Assembly (NCBI GenBank): GCA_045587485.1
Contig: JAZNCI010000090.1
Location: forward strand, 1-28,342
Direction: 5' to 3'
DNA: 28,342 nucleotides
Origin: SIG440 sp045587485
GTDB taxonomy: Bacteria > Bacillota > Clostridia > Monoglobales > Monoglobaceae
The position numbers were made by a program, and so were the translations under genes. The notes under the pieces are model-generated. The model was given only the letters and a program-made list of their open reading frames with translations, searched no databases and was not told where the DNA came from. Positions within the stretch are counted from its first letter, which is position 1. Every line of letters starts with the position of its first letter. Of this stretch, positions 6,366 through 15,569 are shown in pieces.

Positions 6366-9300
6366 TTGCATCTTAAAAGTGTTGAGTTGCAGGGATTTAA
6401 GTCCTTTGCTGACAAAATATATCTTGATTTTAATCCCGGTATAACTGCTATTGTCGGACCTAACGGTTCAGGCAAGAGCAATATTTCTGATGCTATCCGT
6501 TGGGTTATGGGTGAGCAAAGTGTCCGTTCGCTTCGTGGCAGCCGTATGGAGGATGTCATTTTTGCAGGCACCGAGGTAAGAAAACCTCAGGGCTTTGCAG
6601 AGGTTTCACTGACCCTTGATAACAGCGAAGGCTCGTTGCCTATTGACTATGAGGAGGTTGTCATTACCCGTCGTGTCTACCGAAATGGCGAGGGCGAATA
6701 TTTTATAAATCATGCAGCCTGTCGCCTTAAGGACATTCACGAGTTGTTTATGGATACGGGTTTGGGTCGTGAGGGATACTCTATCATTGGTCAGGGCAAG
6801 ATTGACGAAATTCTCAGCAACAAGTCCGAGGACAGACGCCGTATTTTTGAAGAGGCTGCAGGTATAACCAAGTATAAGTATCGCAAGAATGAGGCAGAAA
6901 AGAAACTGGAAAAAACAAATGAGAACCTGACTCGCGTAAATGATATTATGTCAGAACTGTCAGGTCAGCTTGAGCCTTTACGCATTCAGTCTGAAAAGGC
7001 AAAAAAATACCTCAATCTTCGCGATGAACTGAAGGCTATAGATGTTAATGTTTCGGTGGCAACAATCGTGAAATACCGTGCCGACCTTGTTGAAATTGAA
7101 CGCCGTTTAGATGGTGTTTCCAACAGTATAGACCTTTTGCAGAAGGAGATTGACGATAAAGAAGAGCTTACACAAAGGATGTATGCAGAGATTGAAAAAA
7201 TAGAAGAAGAAATGGAAAACTGCCGTCGTGCCCAAAGGTTAGCGGCAGACGAAACGGCTGAGGAAAATCAGCGGATTTCTCTTGGACTTGCGAATATTGA
7301 ACACTGCAAGGAAAATATACATAGAATTACCGAAGAAATAGGAAAGAGCGAGCGTGGCATTGGTCAGCTTGACGAGCTTATTGCCGGATATGTTTCCGAA
7401 AGAGAAAAACTTACTGAAATGCAAAACACTTTGGTTGAAAGAATTCAGGCAGCAGAGGCGGATTTTGAAAAAATTAATTCTGTTTTCGAGGGTAATAATG
7501 ACAGACTGGAAAGTCTGAAAGACGAAATAATCGAAAAAACTGCTGAAATCAGTAACCTTCGCAGCAAGGTTTCAAACTACAATATTTTGCTTGAGAATTT
7601 TGAAAGAGAACGCCGCAATGTACACGATGAGCTTGAACGTCACAGTCTTGAACATAACCGTATAGGTGAAAATAATAAGGTTATTGAGGCCGCTCTTGCA
7701 AAACTGACAGCCGAATTTGATGAAATTAAGGCGGATGCCGAGGCTGCAGAAAGAAACGTGACGGATTGTCAGGAAAAGAGTGATGAGTTAAGCGAAAAAC
7801 GCGATATTATTCTTGCAGAGCTTAACCGAAGAAATTCCCGCAAAAGCGTGCTTGAAGATATGGAAAATGATTACGAGGGCTACAATCGCAGTGTTAAGGA
7901 AATTATGACAGCTCATAGTGGTGGTCCCCTTAAAGATGCAAAAATATATGGACCTGTTTCAAAGCTGATATTCACAGATAAAAAATATGTGACGGCGATT
8001 GAGGTTGCGTTGACATCGGTAAATCAAAATATTGTCACTGAAACCGAGCAGGATGCCAAGGCTGCCATTAACTTTCTTAAATCGGGAAAATTGGGCAGAG
8101 CTACATTTATGCCCATCTCAACATCAAAATCACGCAACACTGATATTCAGGGTGCAGATAAAATGAAGGGCTTTATTGCTCTTGCTCAGGACATTGTGGA
8201 CTATGACAGCAAGTATGAGGGAGTTGTGGGCAGCGTTCTTGGCGGAACAGTGGTGGTTGACAACATTGATAATGCAATTGTGATGGCCGCAAAATGCGGA
8301 CACAAGTTTAAAATTGTAACAATTGAGGGCGAGGTTATGCAGCCTGGCGGTGCAATGAGCGGCGGTACTTTGGGTAAAAATTCAGGATTTTTGTCAAGAG
8401 CGGCAGAAATTGAATCCCTTACTGCAGAAATAGGCGAACTGAAAGAACAGCTTGAAAACATTGAAAAAGAAAAAACCGAAACAGCAAAAACATTACAGGA
8501 AAGCGTACAACGTGCAGAGAATGCAAAAATATTGATATCCGTAAAGAACGAAGAATATATAAGAGCCAAAGCTGATTCTGACCACAGCCGCACATTTCTT
8601 GAGGCGGCGGAGGAACGCAAAAATCAACTTATTCAGGAGATGCGCACCATTGAAGAACGCACGACAGAAATTAACGCAGATATTGAAATTTGCAACAAAA
8701 CTGCCGGCGAGCTTGAGGCAAGTGTGTTAAAGCTGCGTAGCGAAACAGATTCAAAACAGCTTGAGTCAGAGGGGATTTCGATAAAAGCAAAAGAAATTCA
8801 GGATTTGCTGATAAATCTGCGTATTGACGAAAGTGCCAACCAGAAGGACATTGATGTGCAGAACGAAAGGTTGGAGTCTGCTAAGGCTGAAAGAGCTTCA
8901 ATCCTTGAAGATAATGATATAAAGCTGGCAGAGATAGATGAGTTGAATGAAAAAATCAATTCATTAAACTGCGAAATTAATGCTGACCGCAAAAAGCTGG
9001 AGAAGATAGGTATTTATACAGTTGAGCTTGAAGACGAGCTGATCAGTCTTGGCAATACCCGCAAGGGAACCGATCAGAAGGCAAGAGATTTGCAGGAGAA
9101 TGTTAAAAATATTCGTGAAAAGATGTATACTCTCGGTCAGCAAAAGACCAAGATTGAGGGGTCAAAGGCTAAGTGCGAGAGCGACCTTGATGGCTTGTTT
9201 GAGTATCTTTGGGAGGAATATGAGCTTACCTTCAGTGATGCTGAGAAGATGAAAACCGATGAAGATTTTAATTTAAAGGAAGCAAATGTAAGAATTTCGG

Positions 9301-9929
9301 AGCTAAAGAGTAAAATCAAGTCTCTTGGTAATATTAATATTGATGCGATAGAAGAGTATAAAATGGTAAAGGAACGTTTTGACTTCCTTACAGAGCAGAC
9401 CGTAGACCTTGAAAAAGCAAAGGGTGAGCTTGAAAAAATCATTGACGAAATGATGGGAATTATGAAAAAACAGTTCTCTGAACAGTTTGAAATTATTAGT
9501 AAAAACTTTAACAATGTGTTTCGTGAACTCTTTGGCGGAGGACAGGCATATCTTGAGCTTGCCGACCCCGAGGATATTATGGAAACCGGAGTTGAAATTA
9601 TTGCACAGCCTCCGGGCAAAAAGCTCCAGAGCCTTACGTTGCTTTCGGGCGGCGAAAGAGCCTTTACAGCAATTGCACTGTTGTTTGCAATTTTGAAGGT
9701 TCGTCCAACCCCATTTTGTATTCTTGATGAAATCGAGGCAGCTCTTGACGATATCAATGTGTACCGCTATGCTGATTATCTGAAAAAATACAGTCAGAAG
9801 TCACAGTTTATTGTTGTAACTCACAGACGGGGAACAATGGAGGCAGCAAATATCCTTTATGGTGTAACTATGCAGGAAAAGGGTATATCCAAATTGTTAT
9901 CATTAAATATTGACGAGGTGGCAGAATAA
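6366..9929 (+). CDS. smc: Chromosome condensation ATPase SMC
   Basis: SMC is the core of condensin, which compacts and helps segregate the chromosome, normally with ScpA and ScpB. The 1187-residue protein has the full design. The N-terminal head carries Walker A GPNGSGKSN (K37). A long coiled coil leads to a hinge around residues 505-660, containing GYNRSVKEIM and QPGGAMSGG at its edge. A second coiled coil leads to a C-terminal head with the signature LLSGGERA (S1094-R1098) and Walker B CILDEIEAALDD (D1121/E1122). The start is TTG at 6366: it follows gaggagg at the right distance, and the first residues (MHLKSVELQGFKSFADK) line up with known SMC starts. Its stop overlaps the ftsY start (TAATG). 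Confidence 0.98.
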   Translation: MHLKSVELQGFKSFADKIYLDFNPGITAIVGPNGSGKSNISDAIRWVMGEQSVRSLRGSRMEDVIFAGTEVRKPQGFAEVSLTLDNSEGSLPIDYEEVVITRRVYRNGEGEYFINHAACRLKDIHELFMDTGLGREGYSIIGQGKIDEILSNKSEDRRRIFEEAAGITKYKYRKNEAEKKLEKTNENLTRVNDIMSELSGQLEPLRIQSEKAKKYLNLRDELKAIDVNVSVATIVKYRADLVEIERRLDGVSNSIDLLQKEIDDKEELTQRMYAEIEKIEEEMENCRRAQRLAADETAEENQRISLGLANIEHCKENIHRITEEIGKSERGIGQLDELIAGYVSEREKLTEMQNTLVERIQAAEADFEKINSVFEGNNDRLESLKDEIIEKTAEISNLRSKVSNYNILLENFERERRNVHDELERHSLEHNRIGENNKVIEAALAKLTAEFDEIKADAEAAERNVTDCQEKSDELSEKRDIILAELNRRNSRKSVLEDMENDYEGYNRSVKEIMTAHSGGPLKDAKIYGPVSKLIFTDKKYVTAIEVALTSVNQNIVTETEQDAKAAINFLKSGKLGRATFMPISTSKSRNTDIQGADKMKGFIALAQDIVDYDSKYEGVVGSVLGGTVVVDNIDNAIVMAAKCGHKFKIVTIEGEVMQPGGAMSGGTLGKNSGFLSRAAEIESLTAEIGELKEQLENIEKEKTETAKTLQESVQRAENAKILISVKNEEYIRAKADSDHSRTFLEAAEERKNQLIQEMRTIEERTTEINADIEICNKTAGELEASVLKLRSETDSKQLESEGISIKAKEIQDLLINLRIDESANQKDIDVQNERLESAKAERASILEDNDIKLAEIDELNEKINSLNCEINADRKKLEKIGIYTVELEDELISLGNTRKGTDQKARDLQENVKNIREKMYTLGQQKTKIEGSKAKCESDLDGLFEYLWEEYELTFSDAEKMKTDEDFNLKEANVRISELKSKIKSLGNINIDAIEEYKMVKERFDFLTEQTVDLEKAKGELEKIIDEMMGIMKKQFSEQFEIISKNFNNVFRELFGGGQAYLELADPEDIMETGVEIIAQPPGKKLQSLTLLSGGERAFTAIALLFAILKVRPTPFCILDEIEAALDDINVYRYADYLKKYSQKSQFIVVTHRRGTMEAANILYGVTMQEKGISKLLSLNIDEVAE

Positions 9930-10858
9930 TGGGATTATTCGGTAAACTTAAGGAAAGCCTGAGCAAGACCAAAGAGGTGCTCAGCGAGAGAATTGAAGAC
10001 GCTCTTAAAAGTTTCAGGTCCGTTGACGAGGAATTGCTTGAAGAGCTTGAAGAAATTCTGATTATGGCAGACTTAGGCGTTGAAACATCAACAGATATTA
10101 TCGACAGATTAAGAGATGCTATAAAGGAAAAGCGTATTGCAGACAGCGAACAGGTAAAGCAGGAACTGAAAAATATTCTTGCAGAAATTCTTACAGAAGG
10201 CGCGAGTTCGGTTCAGCTTGAAGGTAAGCCGGCTGTAATTATGGTTATTGGTGTAAACGGAGTTGGAAAAACCACGTCAATCGGTAAGCTTGCTTATATG
10301 TATAAGCAAATGGGAAAGAAGGTTGTTATTGCGGCGGCAGATACATTTCGTGCGGCGGCAATCGAACAGCTTGAAGTATGGGCAGACCGTGCTGATGCTG
10401 AAATTATAAAACAACAGGAGGGTTCTGACCCTGCTGCTGTAATTTATGATGCAGTGTGTGCGGCTAAAAATCGTAATACGGATATTTTGCTTTGCGATAC
10501 AGCAGGCAGACTCCATAATAAAAAGAATTTAATGGACGAACTGAAAAAAATCTATAAGATTTTAAACAACGAGCTTCCTGAATCATCAAAGGAGGTTCTG
10601 TTGGTGCTTGATGCCACAACAGGGCAAAATGCGGTTTCTCAGGCAAAGCAGTTTAAGGAGGCTGCGGATATAACCGGTATTATTCTCACCAAGCTTGATG
10701 GTACGGCCAAGGGCGGTATTGTGTTTGCAATCAAAAACGAATATAATATTTCGGTAAAACTTGTAGGTCTTGGCGAAAAGGTTGATGACATTGATGAATT
10801 CAACCCGATGGACTTTGTAGATGCACTTATGGAAACAGATAGGGGAGAAATCGAATGA
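9929..10858 (+). CDS. ftsY: Signal recognition particle receptor FtsY
   Basis: FtsY is the membrane-associated GTPase that receives SRP-ribosome complexes and delivers them to the Sec translocon. The 309-residue protein is the short NG form without a long acidic A domain. The helical N domain covers about residues 1-90. The G domain has G1 GVNGVGKTT (108-116, K114), DTFRAAAIEQL, G3 DTAGRL (from 190), G4 TKLDG (254-258) and the closing GLGEKVDDIDEF. Motifs and length separate it from Ffh, which has a C-terminal M domain. It shares one base with the smc stop codon and overlaps the next gene by ATGA, so the three genes are probably translated as a coupled unit. The smc-ftsY order is common in Firmicutes. 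Confidence 0.98.
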   Translation: MGLFGKLKESLSKTKEVLSERIEDALKSFRSVDEELLEELEEILIMADLGVETSTDIIDRLRDAIKEKRIADSEQVKQELKNILAEILTEGASSVQLEGKPAVIMVIGVNGVGKTTSIGKLAYMYKQMGKKVVIAAADTFRAAAIEQLEVWADRADAEIIKQQEGSDPAAVIYDAVCAAKNRNTDILLCDTAGRLHNKKNLMDELKKIYKILNNELPESSKEVLLVLDATTGQNAVSQAKQFKEAADITGIILTKLDGTAKGGIVFAIKNEYNISVKLVGLGEKVDDIDEFNPMDFVDALMETDRGEIE

Positions 10859-13614
10859 TTGACATTAAAGGCTTTAAAAAGGAACACGATGATGGACAAA
10901 ACAACGGGCTTGTGAAGAAATCTACGTTATTTCTTGTTGCGGCCATTGCGGTAATTCTGATTTATTATGTTGGTCGAGGTTTTATGGAATATCTTGGCGT
11001 GATGGAGGTTGGCACACAATATGTTTCAATTTTTGTAAAAAACCTCGTTACACGGGTTACTGTGCAGGGAATAAGCTTTGTGAGCATATTTTTTGCCGTA
11101 ATGTTGAGTATTTTGTTTTTAAGACGCAACCTTGCAATACTTAATATTGAGCGTGGGGTTTTAAATTCTCTGAAGGTTTCATTGCTTATGGGCTTTTTTG
11201 TTGCTCTTGTTCTTTGCGGAACGGTAAGCGGTTCTTTAAGCGAAAGGTTTTTGGCCTTTACAACCCCCCAATGGTTTGGCAAGACCGACCCGATTTTTGG
11301 CAAGGATATTGGGTATTTTCTGTTTCAAAGACCGTTTTTGGTTGCCCTTTTGGATTCTGTTTTCAGTATAGGGCTGTTTGTAACAGGCTTTGTTCTGGTG
11401 GCATATTGGTTTTTTGGTGCAGTCTTCAGCGATTATTCGGGCAAGGAGCTCCTCAGCTTCAGGGCTGTTGCAATTCATAATTATGTGAATATTGGGGTAT
11501 TGCTGATAATAAACTGTCTTGCATATAGACTTAAGGCTGAAAATATTTTGTACGACAGCTTTGGGGAACTTAGCGGTGCAGGATTTACAGCAAAAACAAT
11601 TTGGCTGACTTATTACAGAGTGGCGCCTGTTTTGCTGATTGTGATAATCGCTGTGTCTGCGGTTTTTCTTGCAAAGGCAAAAAAGGCTCAGGCAATCAAG
11701 ACAATTCTTATTTATCCAGCATTCTGGCTGCTGGCGGTTGTCATTGCCTTTGCGGTACAGACAATTATTGTATCACCCAACGAGGTAATCCGTGAACAAG
11801 AGAATATTTTTGCTAATATTGAATATACTCAGGCTGCATACGGTCTTGACAACATATCAGAGGTAGAATTTAATGTGCAGAACAATCTTGTAGCCGAGGA
11901 TATAGGTCAGCACAGTGAAATTACCGACAATATAAGAATTTTAGATTTATCTGCGAACCTTACTGTTCTGAATCAGATACAAGGCATAAGAAACTATTAC
12001 ACATTTAATGAAACGGATATTGTGCCTTATAAAATTAACGGTAAAAAGACGGCAGTGGCAATAACACCCCGTGAAATTACCAAGGATAATCTTAGTGACA
12101 GTGCCGACACATATATTAACCGTACCTTAAGATATACTCATGGTTTTGGCGTGGCTATGAATGTGATAAACGAGGTAACAAGTCAGGGGCATCCGCAGTT
12201 TTTGATAAAGGATATTCCGCCAAAGTCAGAGGCAGGAATTCCGCAAATAAAGCAACCCAGAATTTATTATGGTGAGCTGACACGTGACTATGTTATTGTA
12301 GGCAATAAAAAGTATAAGGAGCTTGACTATTCCGAAGGTCAGGAGGATATCGAGTTTTCATATGATGGCAGCGGAGGTCTTAAACTGAATTTTCTCAACA
12401 GAGTTATATTTGCTGCAAAATACGGCGATATAAGACTGTTGGTTTCAGATTTGGTTTCAAGTGACAGCAGAATCCTGATTAACCGAAATATTATAAACAG
12501 GGTAAAGACGGTTGCTCCGTTTTTTAAATATGATACCGACCCATATATGATTATTGATGATGAAGGAAATTTAAAGTGGGTGGTTGATGCGTATACTACA
12601 ACTGAGTATTATCCGTATGCACAAAGCTATGGCGGAGAGTTCAACTATATACGCAATTCGGTCAAAGCGGTGGTTGATGCATATAACGGTGATATAACGT
12701 TTTATGTTGCTGATGAGAATGACCCTATTGTGAGAAATTATAGAGCAATCTATCCACAGTTGTTTTCTGACAAGGAAATTCCCGATGGCATAAAGGAGCA
12801 CATAAAATATCCCGAATATATGTTTAAGGTTCAGTCGGATATGTATGGCAAGTATCACATATCCAATCCAACAACATTCTATAACAAAAATGATACATGG
12901 GTTGTTGCAAAGGAGAGATACGGAAACGCTACCGAACCGAAGGAAATTTCAGCATATTATAATATGCTGAGGCTTGAGGAGCGTGATGATACAGAACTGT
13001 TGCTCACGGTGCCATATACCCTTACCAACAAGGATAATATGGTTGCATGGCTTGCGGTTTGCAACGAATGGGATAGCTATGGAAGACTGCAGGTTTATAA
13101 GTTTGCCAAGGATATGAATGTTTATGGTCCGTTGCAGATTGAAAACCGTATTAATTCGGACATGAACATCTCAAAGGAGCTCAATCTGTGGAGTCAGGGT
13201 GGCTCAAAGGTTATACGCGGAAATATGATTGTTGTACCGATAGAGGATTCAATTCTTTATGTTGAGCCTATTTATATTGCATCAAGCAATCAGTCGACCT
13301 TGCCTGAGCTTAAGCAGGTGGTGGTTGCCTATGACGAAAAAATTGTTATGAAGAGCAATCTTGATGAGGCTTTGTATGCGCTGTTTGGCGAAAAGGCACC
13401 GGATAAAAACCAACCACCTTTTGTCAATCAGGATCAGGCAATGCAGGAAATTCCACAGGAAACTCTTGATTATAATACTGCGGCAAAGATGGTTGTTGAG
13501 GAATTCAGGCGTGCAAAAAAGGCCAATGCCGATGGCGACTGGAATGAATTCGGTGAGGCTATGACCGCCCTTGAAGGCTCGATAAATCAGCTTGAAAAAA
13601 GTATGGAAGAATAA
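10855..13614 (+). CDS. UPF0182 family large membrane protein
   Basis: The function of this family is not known. The 919-residue protein has about seven hydrophobic segments in the first 310 residues (near 25-43, 62-84, 100-122, 155-185, 205-222, 250-270 and 285-308). A large polar region of roughly 560 residues follows, most likely outside the cell, with a charged tail that ends in a small helical segment (about 860-919). Typical family stretches include TPQWFGKTDPIFGKDIGYFLF, and NYYTFNETDIVPY-like and ITPREI segments in the outer part. The start ATG at 10855 follows aggggag and overlaps the ftsY stop (ATGA). It is the last gene before a strong terminator. Coupling to ftsY might reflect dependence on SRP insertion, but that is speculation. 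Confidence 0.9.
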   Translation: MIDIKGFKKEHDDGQNNGLVKKSTLFLVAAIAVILIYYVGRGFMEYLGVMEVGTQYVSIFVKNLVTRVTVQGISFVSIFFAVMLSILFLRRNLAILNIERGVLNSLKVSLLMGFFVALVLCGTVSGSLSERFLAFTTPQWFGKTDPIFGKDIGYFLFQRPFLVALLDSVFSIGLFVTGFVLVAYWFFGAVFSDYSGKELLSFRAVAIHNYVNIGVLLIINCLAYRLKAENILYDSFGELSGAGFTAKTIWLTYYRVAPVLLIVIIAVSAVFLAKAKKAQAIKTILIYPAFWLLAVVIAFAVQTIIVSPNEVIREQENIFANIEYTQAAYGLDNISEVEFNVQNNLVAEDIGQHSEITDNIRILDLSANLTVLNQIQGIRNYYTFNETDIVPYKINGKKTAVAITPREITKDNLSDSADTYINRTLRYTHGFGVAMNVINEVTSQGHPQFLIKDIPPKSEAGIPQIKQPRIYYGELTRDYVIVGNKKYKELDYSEGQEDIEFSYDGSGGLKLNFLNRVIFAAKYGDIRLLVSDLVSSDSRILINRNIINRVKTVAPFFKYDTDPYMIIDDEGNLKWVVDAYTTTEYYPYAQSYGGEFNYIRNSVKAVVDAYNGDITFYVADENDPIVRNYRAIYPQLFSDKEIPDGIKEHIKYPEYMFKVQSDMYGKYHISNPTTFYNKNDTWVVAKERYGNATEPKEISAYYNMLRLEERDDTELLLTVPYTLTNKDNMVAWLAVCNEWDSYGRLQVYKFAKDMNVYGPLQIENRINSDMNISKELNLWSQGGSKVIRGNMIVVPIEDSILYVEPIYIASSNQSTLPELKQVVVAYDEKIVMKSNLDEALYALFGEKAPDKNQPPFVNQDQAMQEIPQETLDYNTAAKMVVEEFRRAKKANADGDWNEFGEAMTALEGSINQLEKSMEE

Positions 13615-13622
13615 TAGAATAA

Positions 13623-13662
13623 AAGGGGCTGTTGCGTTAAATCTTTAATGCAACAGCCCCTT
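13623..13662. terminator. Bidirectional terminator between smc-ftsY-UPF0182 and bofA
   Basis: GGGGCTGTTGC (13625-13635) pairs with GCAACAGCCCC (13650-13660); the stem continues through GTTAA/TTAAT. T-rich sequence lies on both sides, so it can serve the plus-strand operon and, on the minus strand, bofA, which ends only five bases away. Confidence 0.88.
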
Positions 13663-13667
13663 AAGTT

Positions 13668-13934
13668 TTAAAAAATGTATTGAAGAATAATTACAAGAAT
13701 AACACCCGGAATACCCAAAAGTCCTGACAACAATGCAGACAGCGGATTGATTATTACGGTAATTCCTGCAAACCCGCCGACAAAGTTAACTGCCGCAAGA
13801 ATAAGACCGCCTAAAACTCCGTTAATAACCAATTTAAATATCCATTTTATTGGTTTTATAAATATACGGCAAAAAACAAACATCAGCACAAGCCCTGCTG
13901 CATAAGACATAATTGATGTTGTATCAAAATGCAT
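13668..13934 (-). CDS. bofA: BofA-family pro-sigma-K processing inhibitor
   Basis: BofA in Bacillus sits in the outer forespore membrane and, with SpoIVFA, holds back the protease SpoIVFB that activates sigma-K. The 88-residue protein is almost entirely membrane segments: one near the N-terminus and two in the second half. It carries the family pattern LVINGVLGGLILAAVN, then INPLSALLSGLLGIPGV and a hydrophobic end. I start it at the ATG at 13934, which has AAGGAG nine bases before it; the frame is open further upstream but without a ribosome binding site. Some BofA homologues occur in non-sporulating bacteria, so it suggests but does not prove spore formation. Confidence 0.85.
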   Translation of the reverse strand: MHFDTTSIMSYAAGLVLMFVFCRIFIKPIKWIFKLVINGVLGGLILAAVNFVGGFAGITVIINPLSALLSGLLGIPGVILVIILQYIF

Positions 13935-13955
13935 TTTGTCACGCTCCTTCAATAT

Positions 13956-13984
13956 ATTGTATTCACAAGTTGTCCGGTATATGA
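13956..13984 (-). promoter_or_regulatory. Possible sigma-E-type promoter of bofA
   Basis: On the minus strand, TCATATA (13978-13984) and AATACAAT (13956-13963) are 14 bases apart. This resembles the mother-cell sigma-E pattern (KMATATT, 14-15 bases, CATACAHT) with one mismatch in each box. It lies between the upstream terminator and the bofA ribosome binding site. The implied leader is very short. Confidence 0.35.
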
Positions 13985-13985
13985 C

Positions 13986-14016
13986 AAAAAGCAACCGAAA
14001 AGTCCGGTTGCTTTTT
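13986..14016 (-). terminator. Terminator of the sbcD-like/yhaN-like/radical SAM/DUF2156 operon
   Basis: On the minus strand AAAAAGCAACCG pairs with CGGTTGCTTTTT, giving a G/C-rich core followed by T5. It begins four bases after the stop codon of the DUF2156 gene. Confidence 0.85.
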
Positions 14017-14019
14017 GGA

Positions 14020-14925
14020 TTATTTCAAGGTCACAATATATTTTTCGGTCATCAATACGGGATAATATGATTTTTTTGCTTTTCGCAGCCCCTCAAGCCC
14101 CATATCTTCTTCTCGGTTAACAAGCTTAAAATCCGACCATTGATGCTCAAGAAACTGTTGATTTATCATAGGAAAGCTCCCCTGATAAGCGGTGTCAGCG
14201 TGCTCAAGATGGATTACCGCGATTGATTCGTGATAGCAGAGCACTTCGCCAAATGAAAAGGCAACCATTTTTTCATTAACAGTCAGGCAACCGCCTACAA
14301 TGTCAAGACTCTCCCAGTTGTCAAGCAGACGGTTAACAGCATCAAGCTGTTCGTCAACATTTGCGATATTATCCCTTTTGCTGTTGCACCAGCGGATAAA
14401 CATTTCACGGCAATCTTTACGAAAGCTTGGCGTCATTGTGTGATATTGGTATTTATAAAGTGACTTGAATTTGTTGATGTGGTTGCGTTTTGCATGGTAT
14501 TTTCCGCCCGGAAGATTTATCAGGTCCTGAACGTTATACACATAGTCAAAGGAATCAATATCTTTTTCGTATTTAAACATATCCGGGAAGGTTTCTTTTA
14601 AAATATTTTTCTGTTCGTTGCTAAAAATACGGATGAAGGGTTGCTGACCAAGCTTTCTGAAATATTCTAAAAGTTGCTGGATAACGACAGACGCATCGCA
14701 TTTAAGGGAGGTAAGATTGACACTTTCCGGCCCGCCTGCATGGCGTGAAAAGATACACAAAACCTCATTAATTTCAGCATAGCGGATATCATAGGATTTT
14801 TGCCACATGAACAAGTTGGTAAAGGTGAATTCCGAGTTCAAAAAATGCTCATTCTTGAAATATGAATCAAGAACTGGTTTTGAATCCAGCGTTACGGGTT
14901 TTATTGTAAATGAGATGTCGTTCAT
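14020..14925 (-). CDS. DUF2156 (phosphatidylglycerol lysyltransferase C-terminal-like) protein
   Basis: The 301-residue soluble protein resembles the C-terminal catalytic domain of MprF-type aminoacyl-phosphatidylglycerol synthases, which has two GNAT folds. Seen in the sequence are INLPGGKYHAKRNHINKF (about residues 135-152), a second GNAT-like half with VAFSFGEVL, and the closing stretch VNREEDMGLEGLRKAKKSYYP, all typical of this family. The membrane flippase part of MprF is absent, as in many stand-alone members, so lipid modification is not shown. The substrate is unknown; other GNAT-like acyl transfers are possible. It is the last gene of a four-gene operon, 21 bases after the radical SAM gene, with an aaagggg ribosome binding site. 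Confidence 0.85.
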   Translation of the reverse strand: MNDISFTIKPVTLDSKPVLDSYFKNEHFLNSEFTFTNLFMWQKSYDIRYAEINEVLCIFSRHAGGPESVNLTSLKCDASVVIQQLLEYFRKLGQQPFIRIFSNEQKNILKETFPDMFKYEKDIDSFDYVYNVQDLINLPGGKYHAKRNHINKFKSLYKYQYHTMTPSFRKDCREMFIRWCNSKRDNIANVDEQLDAVNRLLDNWESLDIVGGCLTVNEKMVAFSFGEVLCYHESIAVIHLEHADTAYQGSFPMINQQFLEHQWSDFKLVNREEDMGLEGLRKAKKSYYPVLMTEKYIVTLK

Positions 14926-14946
14926 TGGATAGTCAGCCCCTTTTTG

Positions 14947-15552
14947 TTATTCGATATATTCACGAACTCTGAAGTCTACACCGCAATTTTCTGCAATACT
15001 GCGGCAGATTTCAATTTCTTCGGGAGTTATGTCGTGGTCAACAATAGACAAAGTAACCTTGGAAACATAGCGTTTCGAAAGGCGTGCGAATTTCTGAAGA
15101 CCATCAAACGCTGCCTCGCCGAAATGGCTTTTGCAAATTTCATCATAGCGTTTTGCGTTCGCAGCATTTAAACTGATAGAGATACAATCAATAATTCCTT
15201 CAAACTCAGGTGTAACGTCACGATTTTCTATCATGTTTGCCTGACCATTGGTATTGATACGTATGAGAAGGCGGGGATAGCTTTTTTTCAGCCATTTTGC
15301 AACCTCCATACAATCGTCAAACCTCATCAGCGGCTCGCCATAACCACAAAATACCACCGAGCTGTATTTGCTCATATCCCGTTTTTTGAAATCAGCTTTG
15401 ATTTCTTCGACTGTTGGCTCACGGTCAAGCCACAAATTGTCCTTGCCGTTTACATTATCGTGATTGTTGCGCAGACAAAAGATGCAGTCATTGCTGCATC
15501 GGTTTGTTACGTTTACATAAAGTGAACCTTCAAATTCGTAGGTAATTGTCAT
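14947..15552 (-). CDS. Small radical SAM protein (TatD-associated type)
   Basis: Radical SAM proteins use a [4Fe-4S] cluster and S-adenosylmethionine to start radical reactions. The 201-residue protein has the cluster motif C19-x3-C23-x2-C26 within YVNVTNRCSNDCIFCLR. It also has a GYGEPL motif (about residue 70) that binds the SAM amino group, and strands such as RINTNGQ and CISISLNA that fit the partial barrel. The length and the CIFCLRN pattern recall the radical SAM proteins found next to TatD nuclease genes, but no tatD is in the window. No extra Cys-rich domain is present, so the substrate is unknown. I chose ATG at 15552 because AAGGA lies seven bases before it; a GTG at 15573 overlaps the stop of the upstream gene. 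Confidence 0.85.
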   Translation of the reverse strand: MTITYEFEGSLYVNVTNRCSNDCIFCLRNNHDNVNGKDNLWLDREPTVEEIKADFKKRDMSKYSSVVFCGYGEPLMRFDDCMEVAKWLKKSYPRLLIRINTNGQANMIENRDVTPEFEGIIDCISISLNAANAKRYDEICKSHFGEAAFDGLQKFARLSKRYVSKVTLSIVDHDITPEEIEICRSIAENCGVDFRVREYIE

Positions 15553-15569
15553 AAGTATGTCCTTCTTTC

